Source of the DNA: Candidatus Aerophobota bacterium
GTDB lineage: Bacteria > Aerophobota > Aerophobia > Aerophobales > B3-G15
Length of the DNA stretch: 12,090 nt
Direction of reading: 5' to 3'
NCBI GenBank assembly: GCA_003648845.1
Contig: QMQA01000012.1
Location: forward strand, 1-12,090
Shown: in pieces, positions 1 to 7,236 of the stretch
Layout: every line of letters begins with the position of its first letter
How positions within the stretch are numbered: the first letter of the stretch is position 1
Notes under the pieces: model-generated
Database searches by the model: none
What the model saw: the letters and a program-made list of their open reading frames with translations, nothing else
Told to the model about the DNA's origin: nothing
Translations under genes and position numbers: made by a program

Positions 1-284
1 GAGGTGGAGTGGTGGACGAGGAGGCTCTGTATAAGGCTCTTAAGGAGAAGTGGATAGCTGGTGCTGCTACGGATGTTTATTCTGAAGAACCTCCATCACC
101 GGATAACCCTTTACTCAAAGCAGAAAATATTATTTTATCCCCTCATATGGCTGCTCTTACCAGGGAGTGTGTGGTCAGGATGGCTACCGGAGTAGCCAGA
201 GGAGTGCTTGATGTTCTTCGGGGAAATGAGCCAAAGTATGTAGCTAATATAGATTTTCTCAGAAATAAAAAAGGAGATAAATGA
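1..284 (+). CDS. D-isomer-specific 2-hydroxyacid dehydrogenase, C-terminal part (5' end outside window)
   Basis: This is the C-terminal end of an NAD-dependent D-2-hydroxyacid dehydrogenase (phosphoglycerate/glyoxylate/2-ketogluconate reductase superfamily), which interconverts a 2-keto acid and a D-2-hydroxyacid in the cytoplasm. The reading frame is open to the left edge: the first full codons, from base 3, give GGVVDEEAL, the conserved stretch that follows the NAD domain's last strands. The GTG at 9 is therefore an internal valine and not a start. Next come the family signature ATDVYSEEPP and then SPHMAALT, whose histidine is the usual catalytic acid/base paired with the glutamate of the EEP segment. 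The last ~30 residues are the C-terminal helix. The stop overlaps the next gene's start by four bases (ATGA), so the two are probably translationally coupled. Which keto acid it uses cannot be told from this fragment. The family call is firm; a phosphoglycerate dehydrogenase role in serine synthesis is less likely given the catabolic neighbours. Confidence 0.9.
   Translation, partial: GGVVDEEALYKALKEKWIAGAATDVYSEEPPSPDNPLLKAENIILSPHMAALTRECVVRMATGVARGVLDVLRGNEPKYVANIDFLRNKKGDK
271..276 (+). promoter_or_regulatory. Ribosome binding site of the iron alcohol dehydrogenase
   Basis: AAGGAG lies inside the end of the upstream gene. Two consecutive ATG codons follow, at 281 and 284, with spacings of 4 and 7 bases. 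The second spacing is nearer the usual optimum, so the protein may begin at 284 and lack the first methionine. The difference is one residue. Confidence 0.6.
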
Positions 285-1615
285 TGGATACGCAAGGATA
301 CAGAGAAAAAGCTGCAGGTCTTCTCAAAGAGTGGAAAAAGGAAAATTACATGTTCGGCATCAACTGCCTGGCGGGCGTGGGAGATTTTGCCCGGCAGGAA
401 GGTACATCCTGTATGCTTGTTGTAACCGGATGGAGAAAGGAGAAATGGATTGAACCGTTTATAGATGAGGTTAAATCTTCTCTTGAGAAAAGAGGTGTTG
501 CTATTTTAGATATCATTGCTGGAGCAAGGCCAAATGCACCTCGGGAGGATGTTTACAGAATTGCCAACCAGATAGGCAAGAAAAAACCTGCGAGTATTAT
601 AGCTGTGGGAGGAGGAAGCACCATAGATGCTGTAAAAGCCGCCTCAGTACTTGCAACTTTGGACTCTGATGATGTGGAGCCTTATTTTGGTGCAGGATTG
701 GTGACGGAGAGATTAAAAAAAGAAGGGAAAAAGCTCCCCTCTGTAATAGCAACTCAAACTGCTGCAAGCTCCGGAGCTCACCTCACCAAATATTCAAATA
801 TTACCGACCCTCTAACAGGTCAAAAAAAGTTAATTATTGATGAGGCTATTGTTCCTCCCCGGGCAGTTTTTGACTACAGGACAACAATAGGAGCTCCCTA
901 TGCAATTACAACAGATGGAGCCTTAGATGGTATCTCTCACTGCCTTGAAGTTATCTATGGAGCAACAGGAAAGCCCTTTTTTACTAAGGCAATGCAGATA
1001 GCAGAGGTGGGAATTAGCCTGATTGTGAATAATCTCCCGAAGGTGATAGATAATCCGCAGGATGAGGATGCACGAATTTGTATAGGTCTTGGCACTGATC
1101 TTGGCGGGTACGCTATTATGGTTGGAGGAACCAATTATGGGCATCTTTTCAGTTTCTCTGTGGTAAATAAATTAACCCATGGAAGAGCCTGTGCGCTGGT
1201 AAATCCATACGCTACAGTATTTTTTGCTCCCGCGATTAAGGAGCAGTTGAGAATGGTTGGCGGGATACTTAAAAAAGCAGGGTACATAAGAAAAGATGTG
1301 GAAAAATACGAGGGGAGAGATTTGGGTATGGTAGTTGCAGAGGGCATGATAAACCTTTTAAAAAGGATAAACTTCCCCACTACCTTTGGTGAAGTGGGTG
1401 TGGATGATGAAGACAAGGAAAGAATCCTGAAAGCTGCTAAAAATCCTCAACTCTGGAGCAAACTGGAGCAGGCTCCTGTATCTTTAATCACAAGAGGGGT
1501 AGATGGGAATATTGATGTGAAAAAAACAGAAGAGAATATCGAAACTTATATGGGCTCTTTAATAGATGCAATAAGAAGCGGTGATTTTACCAGGATAAAA
1601 AATATGCCTTCTTGA
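281..1615 (+). CDS. Iron-containing alcohol dehydrogenase family protein
   Basis: A 444-residue cytoplasmic NAD(P)-dependent dehydrogenase of the metal-dependent group III alcohol dehydrogenase / dehydroquinate synthase-like fold. The N-terminal Rossmann-like half carries the nucleotide-binding glycine motif GGGSTIDAVKAAS (residues ~110-122). The helical C-terminal half carries the likely metal ligands: Asp216 and His220 in LDGISHCLE, then His288 in NYGHLF and His300 in LTHGRACAL. This D-x3-H ... H ... H pattern is that of FucO-type enzymes, in which it holds Fe2+ (or Zn2+). Such enzymes oxidise primary alcohols, polyols or hydroxy-aldehydes, or reduce the matching aldehydes. The substrate cannot be told from sequence. 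The gene overlaps the hydroxyacid dehydrogenase before it by four bases and is followed after 18 bases by a LarA-family gene, so it belongs to the same operon. A role in reducing an aldehyde released by the downstream transketolase, or in oxidising an incoming polyol, is inference. Confidence 0.92.
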   Translation: MMDTQGYREKAAGLLKEWKKENYMFGINCLAGVGDFARQEGTSCMLVVTGWRKEKWIEPFIDEVKSSLEKRGVAILDIIAGARPNAPREDVYRIANQIGKKKPASIIAVGGGSTIDAVKAASVLATLDSDDVEPYFGAGLVTERLKKEGKKLPSVIATQTAASSGAHLTKYSNITDPLTGQKKLIIDEAIVPPRAVFDYRTTIGAPYAITTDGALDGISHCLEVIYGATGKPFFTKAMQIAEVGISLIVNNLPKVIDNPQDEDARICIGLGTDLGGYAIMVGGTNYGHLFSFSVVNKLTHGRACALVNPYATVFFAPAIKEQLRMVGGILKKAGYIRKDVEKYEGRDLGMVVAEGMINLLKRINFPTTFGEVGVDDEDKERILKAAKNPQLWSKLEQAPVSLITRGVDGNIDVKKTEENIETYMGSLIDAIRSGDFTRIKNMPS

Positions 1616-1633
1616 TGGATTTATGATTATAAA

Positions 1634-3043
1634 ATGAACATCAGAGACTGGAAGAGTGTTGAGCTTGGATATGGAAAAGATTGCCTATCTGTAAAGCTTC
1701 CTCCATATTGTGATATATTAAAGATGAGGTATGTTCCTCCCCTGGAGGACCCTGGAGAGCACATAGAGGATGCTTTATCTCATCCTGTTGGAAGTTCAAC
1801 CCTTGAGGATATTATTGCATCCTGCAAAAAACCCTCCTCCAGAGTAGTTGTTGCTATAGCTGTCTCTGATAATACAAGACCTGTTCCATATAATGCGGAT
1901 AGCAGGGAAGGGATACTTTTTCCTCTTTTAAGAAGGCTTAAAAAAGCAGGGGTGAGGAATGAAAATGTTAAAATTATTGTGGCTACCGGTACACATCTTC
2001 CCACCTCCGATACCTGGAAAAAAGAGACCTTTGGAGAGGCTATAACCACAAAGTACAGAATAATAGACCACGACTCAACATCATCTGACCTTTTTCCCAT
2101 AGGCAGTGTGGAAGGGACTCAGGTGAGGATAAACAGGGAGTTTATGGAGGCGGATATTCATATTGTAACCGGTCTTGTAGAGCCTCACTTTATGGCAGGA
2201 GTATCAGGAGGAAGGAAGGCGATCTGTCCTGGACTTATAAATCTTGAGGCAACCCATCTTTTCCATGGTGTTGAGTTTATGGATAATCCCTGCTCCACAA
2301 ATCTGGTTCTGGAAAATAATCCCTGCCATGAGTTTGCTTTGAAAGTTGCCCGGAAAGTAAGAGTGGATTTCAGTATAAATGTTACTATAAACGGAGATGG
2401 TAATCTCACAGGAGTTTTTGCAGGTGATCTGGAAAAATCCCATCTTGAAGCAGTTAAGAGGCTGAAAGAATCGTCGGTTATACTTTGTGACCATGAATAT
2501 GATATAGTTTTAACTCAGGGAGGAAAAGTAGCTGTCAATCACTATCAGGCTGCAAAGGCAGCTTATGGGACCTGTCCTATCATCAAAAAAGGTGGAATGG
2601 TTATTCTGGTCGCTCACAACAGTGATGAAGAACCCGTTGGGAAAGAGGATTATAAGAAAGTCCTGGAAGTTTTAAAGGAAAAAGGACCTGGTAGATTCAC
2701 CGAGTTTATCAAAAGCAAAGACTGGCAGTTTATACCTGATCAGTGGCAGGTACAGAAATGGGACCAGTTTTTCAAAAAAATTGCCTTTTTTGACAACCTT
2801 ATCTACTGCACAACCGGTATACCTCGCGAAGAGTTGAAAAAATTGCCGGGAAGAAGCGGTTATGAGTTTGTACAGGGAGAAAAGATAGAAATAGATAAGA
2901 TGGTGCAAAATGCAATATTTTATGCTGTGAGAAGGTTAAGGCAAAAGCTAAAAAAAGACCCAGAAATGGCTTTTGTGAAAGAAGGTCCCTATGCAGTTCC
3001 TTTAATAAAAGAAGGAGAGAAAAATGCAGGAGTCAATGTATAG
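1634..3043 (+). CDS. LarA-family nickel-pincer 2-hydroxyacid racemase/epimerase
   Basis: A 469-residue LarA (DUF2088) family protein. LarA is lactate racemase, which uses a nickel-pincer nucleotide (NPN) cofactor tethered to a lysine and works by hydride transfer. The whole known active site can be placed by spacing against Lactobacillus LarA. DNTRP (Asp79, Arg82) matches D72/R75. His121 in ATGTHLP matches H108. His185 in EPHFMAG matches H174. Lys195 in GGRKAICPG, the cofactor-attachment lysine, lies exactly 10 residues later. His211, the nickel ligand, lies exactly 16 residues after that. Gln305 and Lys308 in NHYQAAKAA match Q295/K298. The protein is therefore predicted to be active. Characterised homologues act on lactate, malate, phenyllactate, 2-hydroxyglutarate or gluconate (2-epimerase), and its neighbours favour a sugar-acid or other short hydroxyacid substrate. 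No cofactor-synthesis genes (larB, larC, larE) are in the window. The start at 1634 has only a weak upstream purine stretch. The end overlaps the next gene by 20 bases. Confidence 0.92.
   Translation: MNIRDWKSVELGYGKDCLSVKLPPYCDILKMRYVPPLEDPGEHIEDALSHPVGSSTLEDIIASCKKPSSRVVVAIAVSDNTRPVPYNADSREGILFPLLRRLKKAGVRNENVKIIVATGTHLPTSDTWKKETFGEAITTKYRIIDHDSTSSDLFPIGSVEGTQVRINREFMEADIHIVTGLVEPHFMAGVSGGRKAICPGLINLEATHLFHGVEFMDNPCSTNLVLENNPCHEFALKVARKVRVDFSINVTINGDGNLTGVFAGDLEKSHLEAVKRLKESSVILCDHEYDIVLTQGGKVAVNHYQAAKAAYGTCPIIKKGGMVILVAHNSDEEPVGKEDYKKVLEVLKEKGPGRFTEFIKSKDWQFIPDQWQVQKWDQFFKKIAFFDNLIYCTTGIPREELKKLPGRSGYEFVQGEKIEIDKMVQNAIFYAVRRLRQKLKKDPEMAFVKEGPYAVPLIKEGEKNAGVNV
3012..3017 (+). promoter_or_regulatory. 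Ribosome binding site deciding the TIM-barrel gene start
   Basis: AAGGAG lies inside the end of the LarA-family gene, six bases before the ATG at 3024. The later in-frame ATGs at 3036 and 3048 have poorly spaced or no upstream purine motif. This favours 3024 and a 20-base gene overlap. Confidence 0.6.
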
Positions 3044-3944
3044 GTACATGAGGGTAGGAATTCTTCACTTCATGGCCTATCCAGAAGTTTTAAAAGAAGA
3101 AGGCAGTTATCTTGAAACCCTGCAGAAAATAGCTGAAGATGATTTTTTCACAGCAGTTGAGGTTTGTGAAGTTAAAGATGATAGAGTAAAAGAGAAGGTA
3201 AAAAAGCTGTTAAAAACAGCTCATTTGAGTGTAGCTTATTGTGCCCATCCGAAAATTTTAACCAGAAGTCTTGATCTCAACTCCTTCAGCCAGAAAGAAA
3301 GAAAAAAAGCAGTTGATCAGATAAAAATAGCAGTTGATGAGGCATATGAGATAGGAGCAGAGGAGCTTATTTTCCTGAGTGGCAAAGACCCTGGAGAAGA
3401 AAGACGAGATGATGCTCGGAGGCTCCTTACCTTTTCTATTAAAGATATTTGCGCCTATGCTAAATCCAGGGGGGATCTCAGGATAACGCTGGAGATATTC
3501 GATCGGGAAGTAGAAAAAAGATGCCTTATTGGGCCAGCAGATGAGGCAAGAATGGTGGCAGAGGAGGTGAGGAGGGAATTTGATAATTTTGGTCTGCTGG
3601 TCGATCTTTCTCATATCCCTCTTTTAAATGAAACTCCTGCTGAGGCTATTTTGCCTGTTAAGGATTATCTGGTCCATGCCCATCTTGGCAACTGCGTATT
3701 AAAGGATGCACAACATCCTGCCTATGGAGACTCCCATCCCCGTTTTGGTATTGAGGGAGGGGAAAATGATGTAGAGGAGGTGGTGAAATTTTTGGAGGTA
3801 TTGTTTGAGGTTGGTTTCTTAAACGAAGATAACCCACCTATGGTAAGTTTTGAGATAAAGCCTCTTGCTGATGAGTCTGCGCAGGTAGTTATTGCCAATG
3901 CCAAGAGAGTTTTAAGAGAGGCCTGGGTTAGATTAAACATATAA
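3024..3944 (+). CDS. Sugar (phosphate) isomerase/epimerase, xylose isomerase-like TIM barrel
   Basis: A 306-residue protein of the xylose isomerase-like / AP endonuclease 2 superfamily: a cytoplasmic TIM barrel with one divalent metal (often Mn2+ or Mg2+) that isomerises or epimerises ketoses and related sugars by proton or hydride shift. The superfamily's ligands appear at the ends of the expected strands: Glu157 in TLEIFD, Asp194 and His197 in VDLSHIPL, His218/His220 in VHAHLGN, and Glu277 in SFEIKP. This matches the Glu-Asp-His-Glu set of tagatose 3-epimerase and related enzymes. YGDSHPRFGIEGGEND (~234-249) is the usual loop near the substrate, with Arg240 as a possible phosphate- or hydroxyl-binding residue. 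The superfamily also includes dehydratases (IolE-like) and hydroxypyruvate isomerases, so the exact reaction is open. The start at 3024 is chosen for its ribosome site; ATGs at 3036 and 3048 would trim 4 or 8 residues. Transketolase follows after 31 bases. Confidence 0.85.
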   Translation: MQESMYRYMRVGILHFMAYPEVLKEEGSYLETLQKIAEDDFFTAVEVCEVKDDRVKEKVKKLLKTAHLSVAYCAHPKILTRSLDLNSFSQKERKKAVDQIKIAVDEAYEIGAEELIFLSGKDPGEERRDDARRLLTFSIKDICAYAKSRGDLRITLEIFDREVEKRCLIGPADEARMVAEEVRREFDNFGLLVDLSHIPLLNETPAEAILPVKDYLVHAHLGNCVLKDAQHPAYGDSHPRFGIEGGENDVEEVVKFLEVLFEVGFLNEDNPPMVSFEIKPLADESAQVVIANAKRVLREAWVRLNI

Positions 3945-3962
3945 GAAGATAGATAAAATATA

Positions 3963-3968
3963 AAGGAG
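3963..3968 (+). promoter_or_regulatory. Ribosome binding site of transketolase
   Basis: AAGGAG lies seven bases before the ATG at 3976, in the 31-base spacer after the TIM-barrel gene. No in-frame alternative start is nearby, and the protein's N-terminus has the expected length. Confidence 0.7.
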
Positions 3969-3975
3969 TTATCAA

Positions 3976-6012
3976 ATGCCAATTATAGATTCAAAGACGG
4001 GTAAGGTAGTAAGGGATTATACAGTTGAGGAGCTGGTGGAAAAAGCAAGAGAGATGAGAGCTTATAATATGGTTGCCCTTTGTGCAGCTTCTTCAGGCCA
4101 CACCGGGGGAACTTTATCAATTATGGATATTGCTGCGGCTCTGTATCTTAAGAAAATAAGGCATGACCCGAAAAACCCCGAATGGGAAGACAGAGATAGA
4201 GTTTTCTGGTCTACCGGTCATAAAGCTCCCGCCCTTTATGTAGCTCTGGGTGAGGCAGGATATTTTCCAGTGGAAGAGGTGGTAAAGTTGAGGAAACTCT
4301 GGTCCGGGTTTGAAGGTCATCCCAACAGATTAAGGCTCCCGGGAGTTGAGCTTTCTGCTGGATCCTTAGGACAGGGTCTGGGTGTAGCGGTAGGGTGTGC
4401 ACTTAATGCTAAATTGGAGGGGAAAAAATACAGAGTCTACTGCATCAATGGAGATGGGGAGCTTGATGAGGGGTCTATCTGGGAGGCTATAATGTGTGCT
4501 GCTCATTATAAACTGGATAATCTTACAGCTATTGTTGACAGAAATGGTCTGCAGATTGATGGTCCTACAGAGGAAGTTATGAGTTTGGAACCTCTTGCTC
4601 ACAAATGGAAAGTCTTTGGGTGGCACACTATTGAGATTGATGGCCATGATATGAAGCAAATACTGAATGCCCTTGATGAGGCAGAAAAAATAAAAGGAAA
4701 GCCAACAGTAATAATTGCCAGAACAGTCAAAGGCAAGGGTGTATCCTTTGCTGAGAATGTAGTAGGTTACCACGGCATAGCTCCTAAGGATGGAAGGTCA
4801 GGAAAAGAGTCACTGGATAAAGCCTTGGAAGATATAGGGGATCCGGGATTTACCAGAGAAAAAGTAGATAGACTTTTAAAAATTGCCGATGATTATCAAA
4901 AAAAAGTTGATGAAAAGGTAGAATCCTTAATGCCTAAGTTTAGCAGAAATTACTGGTGGAACTTGTCTGATAAAATGAAAGTACAAATGGATGCCACCAG
5001 AAATGGTTTTGGTAGGGCTATAGAAAAATTAGGTGATAACAAAAGAGTTGTTGCCCTGGGGGCTGATATTACAGATTCTATAAGAATGAGCAGGTTTTAT
5101 AAGAATCATCCAGAGAGAAAAAACAGATTCTTCAGTGTGGGGATAGCTGAGGCTAACATGGCTCTTGTAGCATCGGGCCTGGCCAAGGAAGGGAAAATTG
5201 CCTTTATAGGCTCTTATGGAGTTTTTGTTACTGGAAGAAACTGGGACCAGCTCAGAACTACTGTTTGTTATAACAACTTCAATGTAAAAATCGCCGATGC
5301 CCATGGCGGTATATCCGTTGGACCGGATGGAGCAACTCATCAAGCACTGGAGGAGATCACCAACACATACTATCTACCCAACATGCATGTGGCTGTTCCC
5401 TGCGATGCAGTAGAGGTGGAGAAAACAACCCGGGCGATAGCTTCTATTGAAGGACCCTGTGTGGTAAGATATGCAAGAGAGGCAACTCCCATAGTAACCA
5501 CTCAGGATACACCCTACTTATTTGGTGTGGCCAATGTGATAAGGTACAGGGGGGAAAGAGAAGATTTTATCCAGGCTTTTGAGGTGAAACTTTCTTCTGA
5601 ATATAAGGGAGAAAACGAAGATTTGTCCATAATTGCATGTGGACCTATGGTTCCGGAAGCAATGAGGGCAGCTTATATTTTAAAGGAAGAGTATGGAATT
5701 GAGACAAGAGTTGTAAATGTCCATACAGTTAAACCAATAGATAAAGAGGCAATTATAAAAGCAGCAGAGGAAACAGGCATCATCATAACGGCAGAAGAGC
5801 ACCAGGTTGGTGGTTTTGGAAACATTGTGGCAGGAGTAATAGCACAGGGTAAAGAATACAGCTCTCCCCTGCTTATGGATATGGTTGGTGTAGAGGACAA
5901 ATTTGGAGAGTCTGGATCACCGTGGGAACTTATGAAAGTATTCGGGCTTACTGCTGAGCATATTGCGAAAAAGGCAAAAAAATTGTATGATAGAAAAATG
6001 CAAAGCCGATGA
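3976..6012 (+). CDS. tkt: Transketolase, single chain resembling a fusion of the two-subunit type
   Basis: A 678-residue thiamine diphosphate (ThDP) enzyme that moves a two-carbon ketol unit from a ketose to an aldose in the cytoplasm. The N-terminal ThDP domain (~1-275) has SSGHTGGTLS (His41), STGHKAPALY (His82), GVELSAGSLGQGL, and the ThDP motif running from GDG at 159-161 to Asn190. The pyrimidine domain (~335-505) has VGIAEANM, whose Glu392 is the residue that activates the cofactor, and the SVGPDGATHQ loop with His455. The C-terminal transketolase domain (~550-670) ends the chain. The wording of these motifs is closer to the separate N- and C-subunits of archaeal and many anaerobe transketolases than to E. 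coli TktA, so the gene looks like an in-frame fusion joined near residues 280-335. Residues ~515-548 form a longer linker than I expect in that group. The gene shares four bases with the transporter after it. It may serve the pentose phosphate pathway or be a paralogue dedicated to this operon. Confidence 0.95.
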   Translation: MPIIDSKTGKVVRDYTVEELVEKAREMRAYNMVALCAASSGHTGGTLSIMDIAAALYLKKIRHDPKNPEWEDRDRVFWSTGHKAPALYVALGEAGYFPVEEVVKLRKLWSGFEGHPNRLRLPGVELSAGSLGQGLGVAVGCALNAKLEGKKYRVYCINGDGELDEGSIWEAIMCAAHYKLDNLTAIVDRNGLQIDGPTEEVMSLEPLAHKWKVFGWHTIEIDGHDMKQILNALDEAEKIKGKPTVIIARTVKGKGVSFAENVVGYHGIAPKDGRSGKESLDKALEDIGDPGFTREKVDRLLKIADDYQKKVDEKVESLMPKFSRNYWWNLSDKMKVQMDATRNGFGRAIEKLGDNKRVVALGADITDSIRMSRFYKNHPERKNRFFSVGIAEANMALVASGLAKEGKIAFIGSYGVFVTGRNWDQLRTTVCYNNFNVKIADAHGGISVGPDGATHQALEEITNTYYLPNMHVAVPCDAVEVEKTTRAIASIEGPCVVRYAREATPIVTTQDTPYLFGVANVIRYRGEREDFIQAFEVKLSSEYKGENEDLSIIACGPMVPEAMRAAYILKEEYGIETRVVNVHTVKPIDKEAIIKAAEETGIIITAEEHQVGGFGNIVAGVIAQGKEYSSPLLMDMVGVEDKFGESGSPWELMKVFGLTAEHIAKKAKKLYDRKMQSR

Positions 6013-7163
6013 GTTTCGTCTTATATTTTCTTCCTTTCCTGGTAGATTTCATAATGGGGGGCGCCGCAATAGCTGTTTCCCTTTTTGCTATATTCCTGGG
6101 CGCCTCTCCATTAATGCTGGGAGTTCTGGGTTTTTTCCCGGGGATTGTCTACATATCTTTATGTTTTCTTTTTGGGAAATTATCCGAGACCTGGTCCAGA
6201 AAAAATCTTGTAGGCCTGGGATTGTTTTTTTATATCTTATCCTCTTTAATTTTGTGCCTCTCTTCCCGTATTTACCAGCTTTGTCTATCGATGTTGCTTA
6301 TAGGTGTAGGAGCAGCTATGTTCTGGCCCACCATGGAAGCCTGGGTTGCTGAGAGGGAGGAAAAGAGACATCTTGCCCACAAGATGGGGCTTTTTAACGC
6401 TTCCTGGAGTATAGGAATGGTTTTAGGTCCTCTCGCAGGAGGAGTACTTTTTGGGATTAGTCGGAAGCTACCTTTTTATTTCGCCTTTTTTGCAGGTTGG
6501 GTGGGTTTTTTCATTCTTCTGAAAGCTGCCTCAGAAAATTTTTCAGCAAAAAATACAACACCTTCCAGCAAGCCTTTTTACCCTGAAGACTCTATACCAT
6601 CTTCTTATCTTAATATCTCGCGAGTGGCCAATTTTACACTGTGGTTTTCCCTGGGGATTGTAAGGTATATTTTCCCCAAGCTTGCAACAAATTTAGGAAT
6701 GCCTTCTTACCTTCTGGGCCTTTTGATGTCTACTCTTTTTATTTCTCAGACTCTTACTTTCTATGGGCTGGGACTTGCCTCTCGCTGGCAATATAGTATT
6801 TATGCTCTTGTTCTTTTTCAGCTTTTTGCTCTTTTTGGTATTGGAATAATTTTTGGCAGCGGTTCTTTTTTCCTGTTTTTTTTAGCTTTTGTCCTTATAG
6901 GAGCAGGTATAGGGATGACTCATTCCTCAAGCCTTTTCCACAGTGTTAATACCATCTTTCAGAGAGGACCTCGAGTTGCAATTCATGAAACTGTACTGGG
7001 AACAGGAGCTCTTTTAGGACCTTTGATGGGAGGGATAGTTGCTCAACACCTGGGTTTGAGAGCTCCTTATTTGATGGCCTGTGCAGTGATAGGAGCAGGG
7101 ATAATTATTGAAATTTTTATTAAAAAACTGCACAGACAAAAAAAGAAAAATATTAAATTCTAA
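6009..7163 (+). CDS. MFS transporter, 12 predicted membrane helices
   Basis: A 384-residue inner-membrane permease of the major facilitator superfamily. Hydrophobic helices can be placed roughly at 3-29, 36-56, 66-85, 89-110, 126-148, 153-173, then after a ~30-residue polar central loop at 206-225, 234-255, 262-282, 285-306, 325-347 and 352-372. This is the usual 6+6 layout, with a basic cytoplasmic tail. A degenerate MFS motif A is seen in the loop between helices 2 and 3 (FGKLSETWSRK, ~55-65). A motif C-like GPLAGG occurs in helix 5 (~140-145) and is echoed as GPLMGG in helix 11 (~337-342). The start overlaps the transketolase stop as ATGA with no ribosome site of its own, so it is probably expressed by coupling. 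As last gene of the operon it likely imports the substrate or exports a product; export is possible because motif C is frequent in antiporters. The substrate is unknown. Confidence 0.9.
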   Translation: MSFVLYFLPFLVDFIMGGAAIAVSLFAIFLGASPLMLGVLGFFPGIVYISLCFLFGKLSETWSRKNLVGLGLFFYILSSLILCLSSRIYQLCLSMLLIGVGAAMFWPTMEAWVAEREEKRHLAHKMGLFNASWSIGMVLGPLAGGVLFGISRKLPFYFAFFAGWVGFFILLKAASENFSAKNTTPSSKPFYPEDSIPSSYLNISRVANFTLWFSLGIVRYIFPKLATNLGMPSYLLGLLMSTLFISQTLTFYGLGLASRWQYSIYALVLFQLFALFGIGIIFGSGSFFLFFLAFVLIGAGIGMTHSSSLFHSVNTIFQRGPRVAIHETVLGTGALLGPLMGGIVAQHLGLRAPYLMACAVIGAGIIIEIFIKKLHRQKKKNIKF

Positions 7164-7236
7164 ATCTTGAACAAATTCAAATCTCAAACATTCAGTTTGG
7201 GTTTCATTTAGCTGTTAGAATTTTTTAAAGCAATGA
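7164..7236. other. Gap between convergent operons with a weak imperfect hairpin
   Basis: This 73-base gap separates the ends of the MFS gene (+) and purL (-). It holds CAAAC/GTTTG arms at 7185-7189 and 7195-7199 with a 5-base loop. The stem can extend to about 7180-7204 with one G-T pair and one mismatch. On the + strand a run of six T occurs only at 7221-7226, about 16 bases past the stem, and on the - strand no T run follows. It may act as a weak two-way terminator, but the structure is AT-rich and unconvincing. Confidence 0.25.

Noticed and set aside
9..11. GTG as the start of a 91-residue protein
   Set aside because: The preceding codons (GGV) continue the conserved dehydrogenase sequence, so the gene is truncated by the window edge and does not start here.
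3258..3614. 118-codon - strand frame opposite the TIM-barrel gene
   Set aside because: It overlaps metal-ligand coding sequence on the other strand, and its composition is unlike the real proteins here.
4366..4773. 135-codon - strand frame opposite transketolase
   Set aside because: It is antisense to the ThDP-binding domain and cysteine- and tyrosine-rich, with no support as a gene.
5963..6352. 129-codon + strand frame across the transketolase-MFS junction
   Set aside because: It lies out of frame within both well-supported genes, has low-complexity cysteine/phenylalanine-rich content and no family features.
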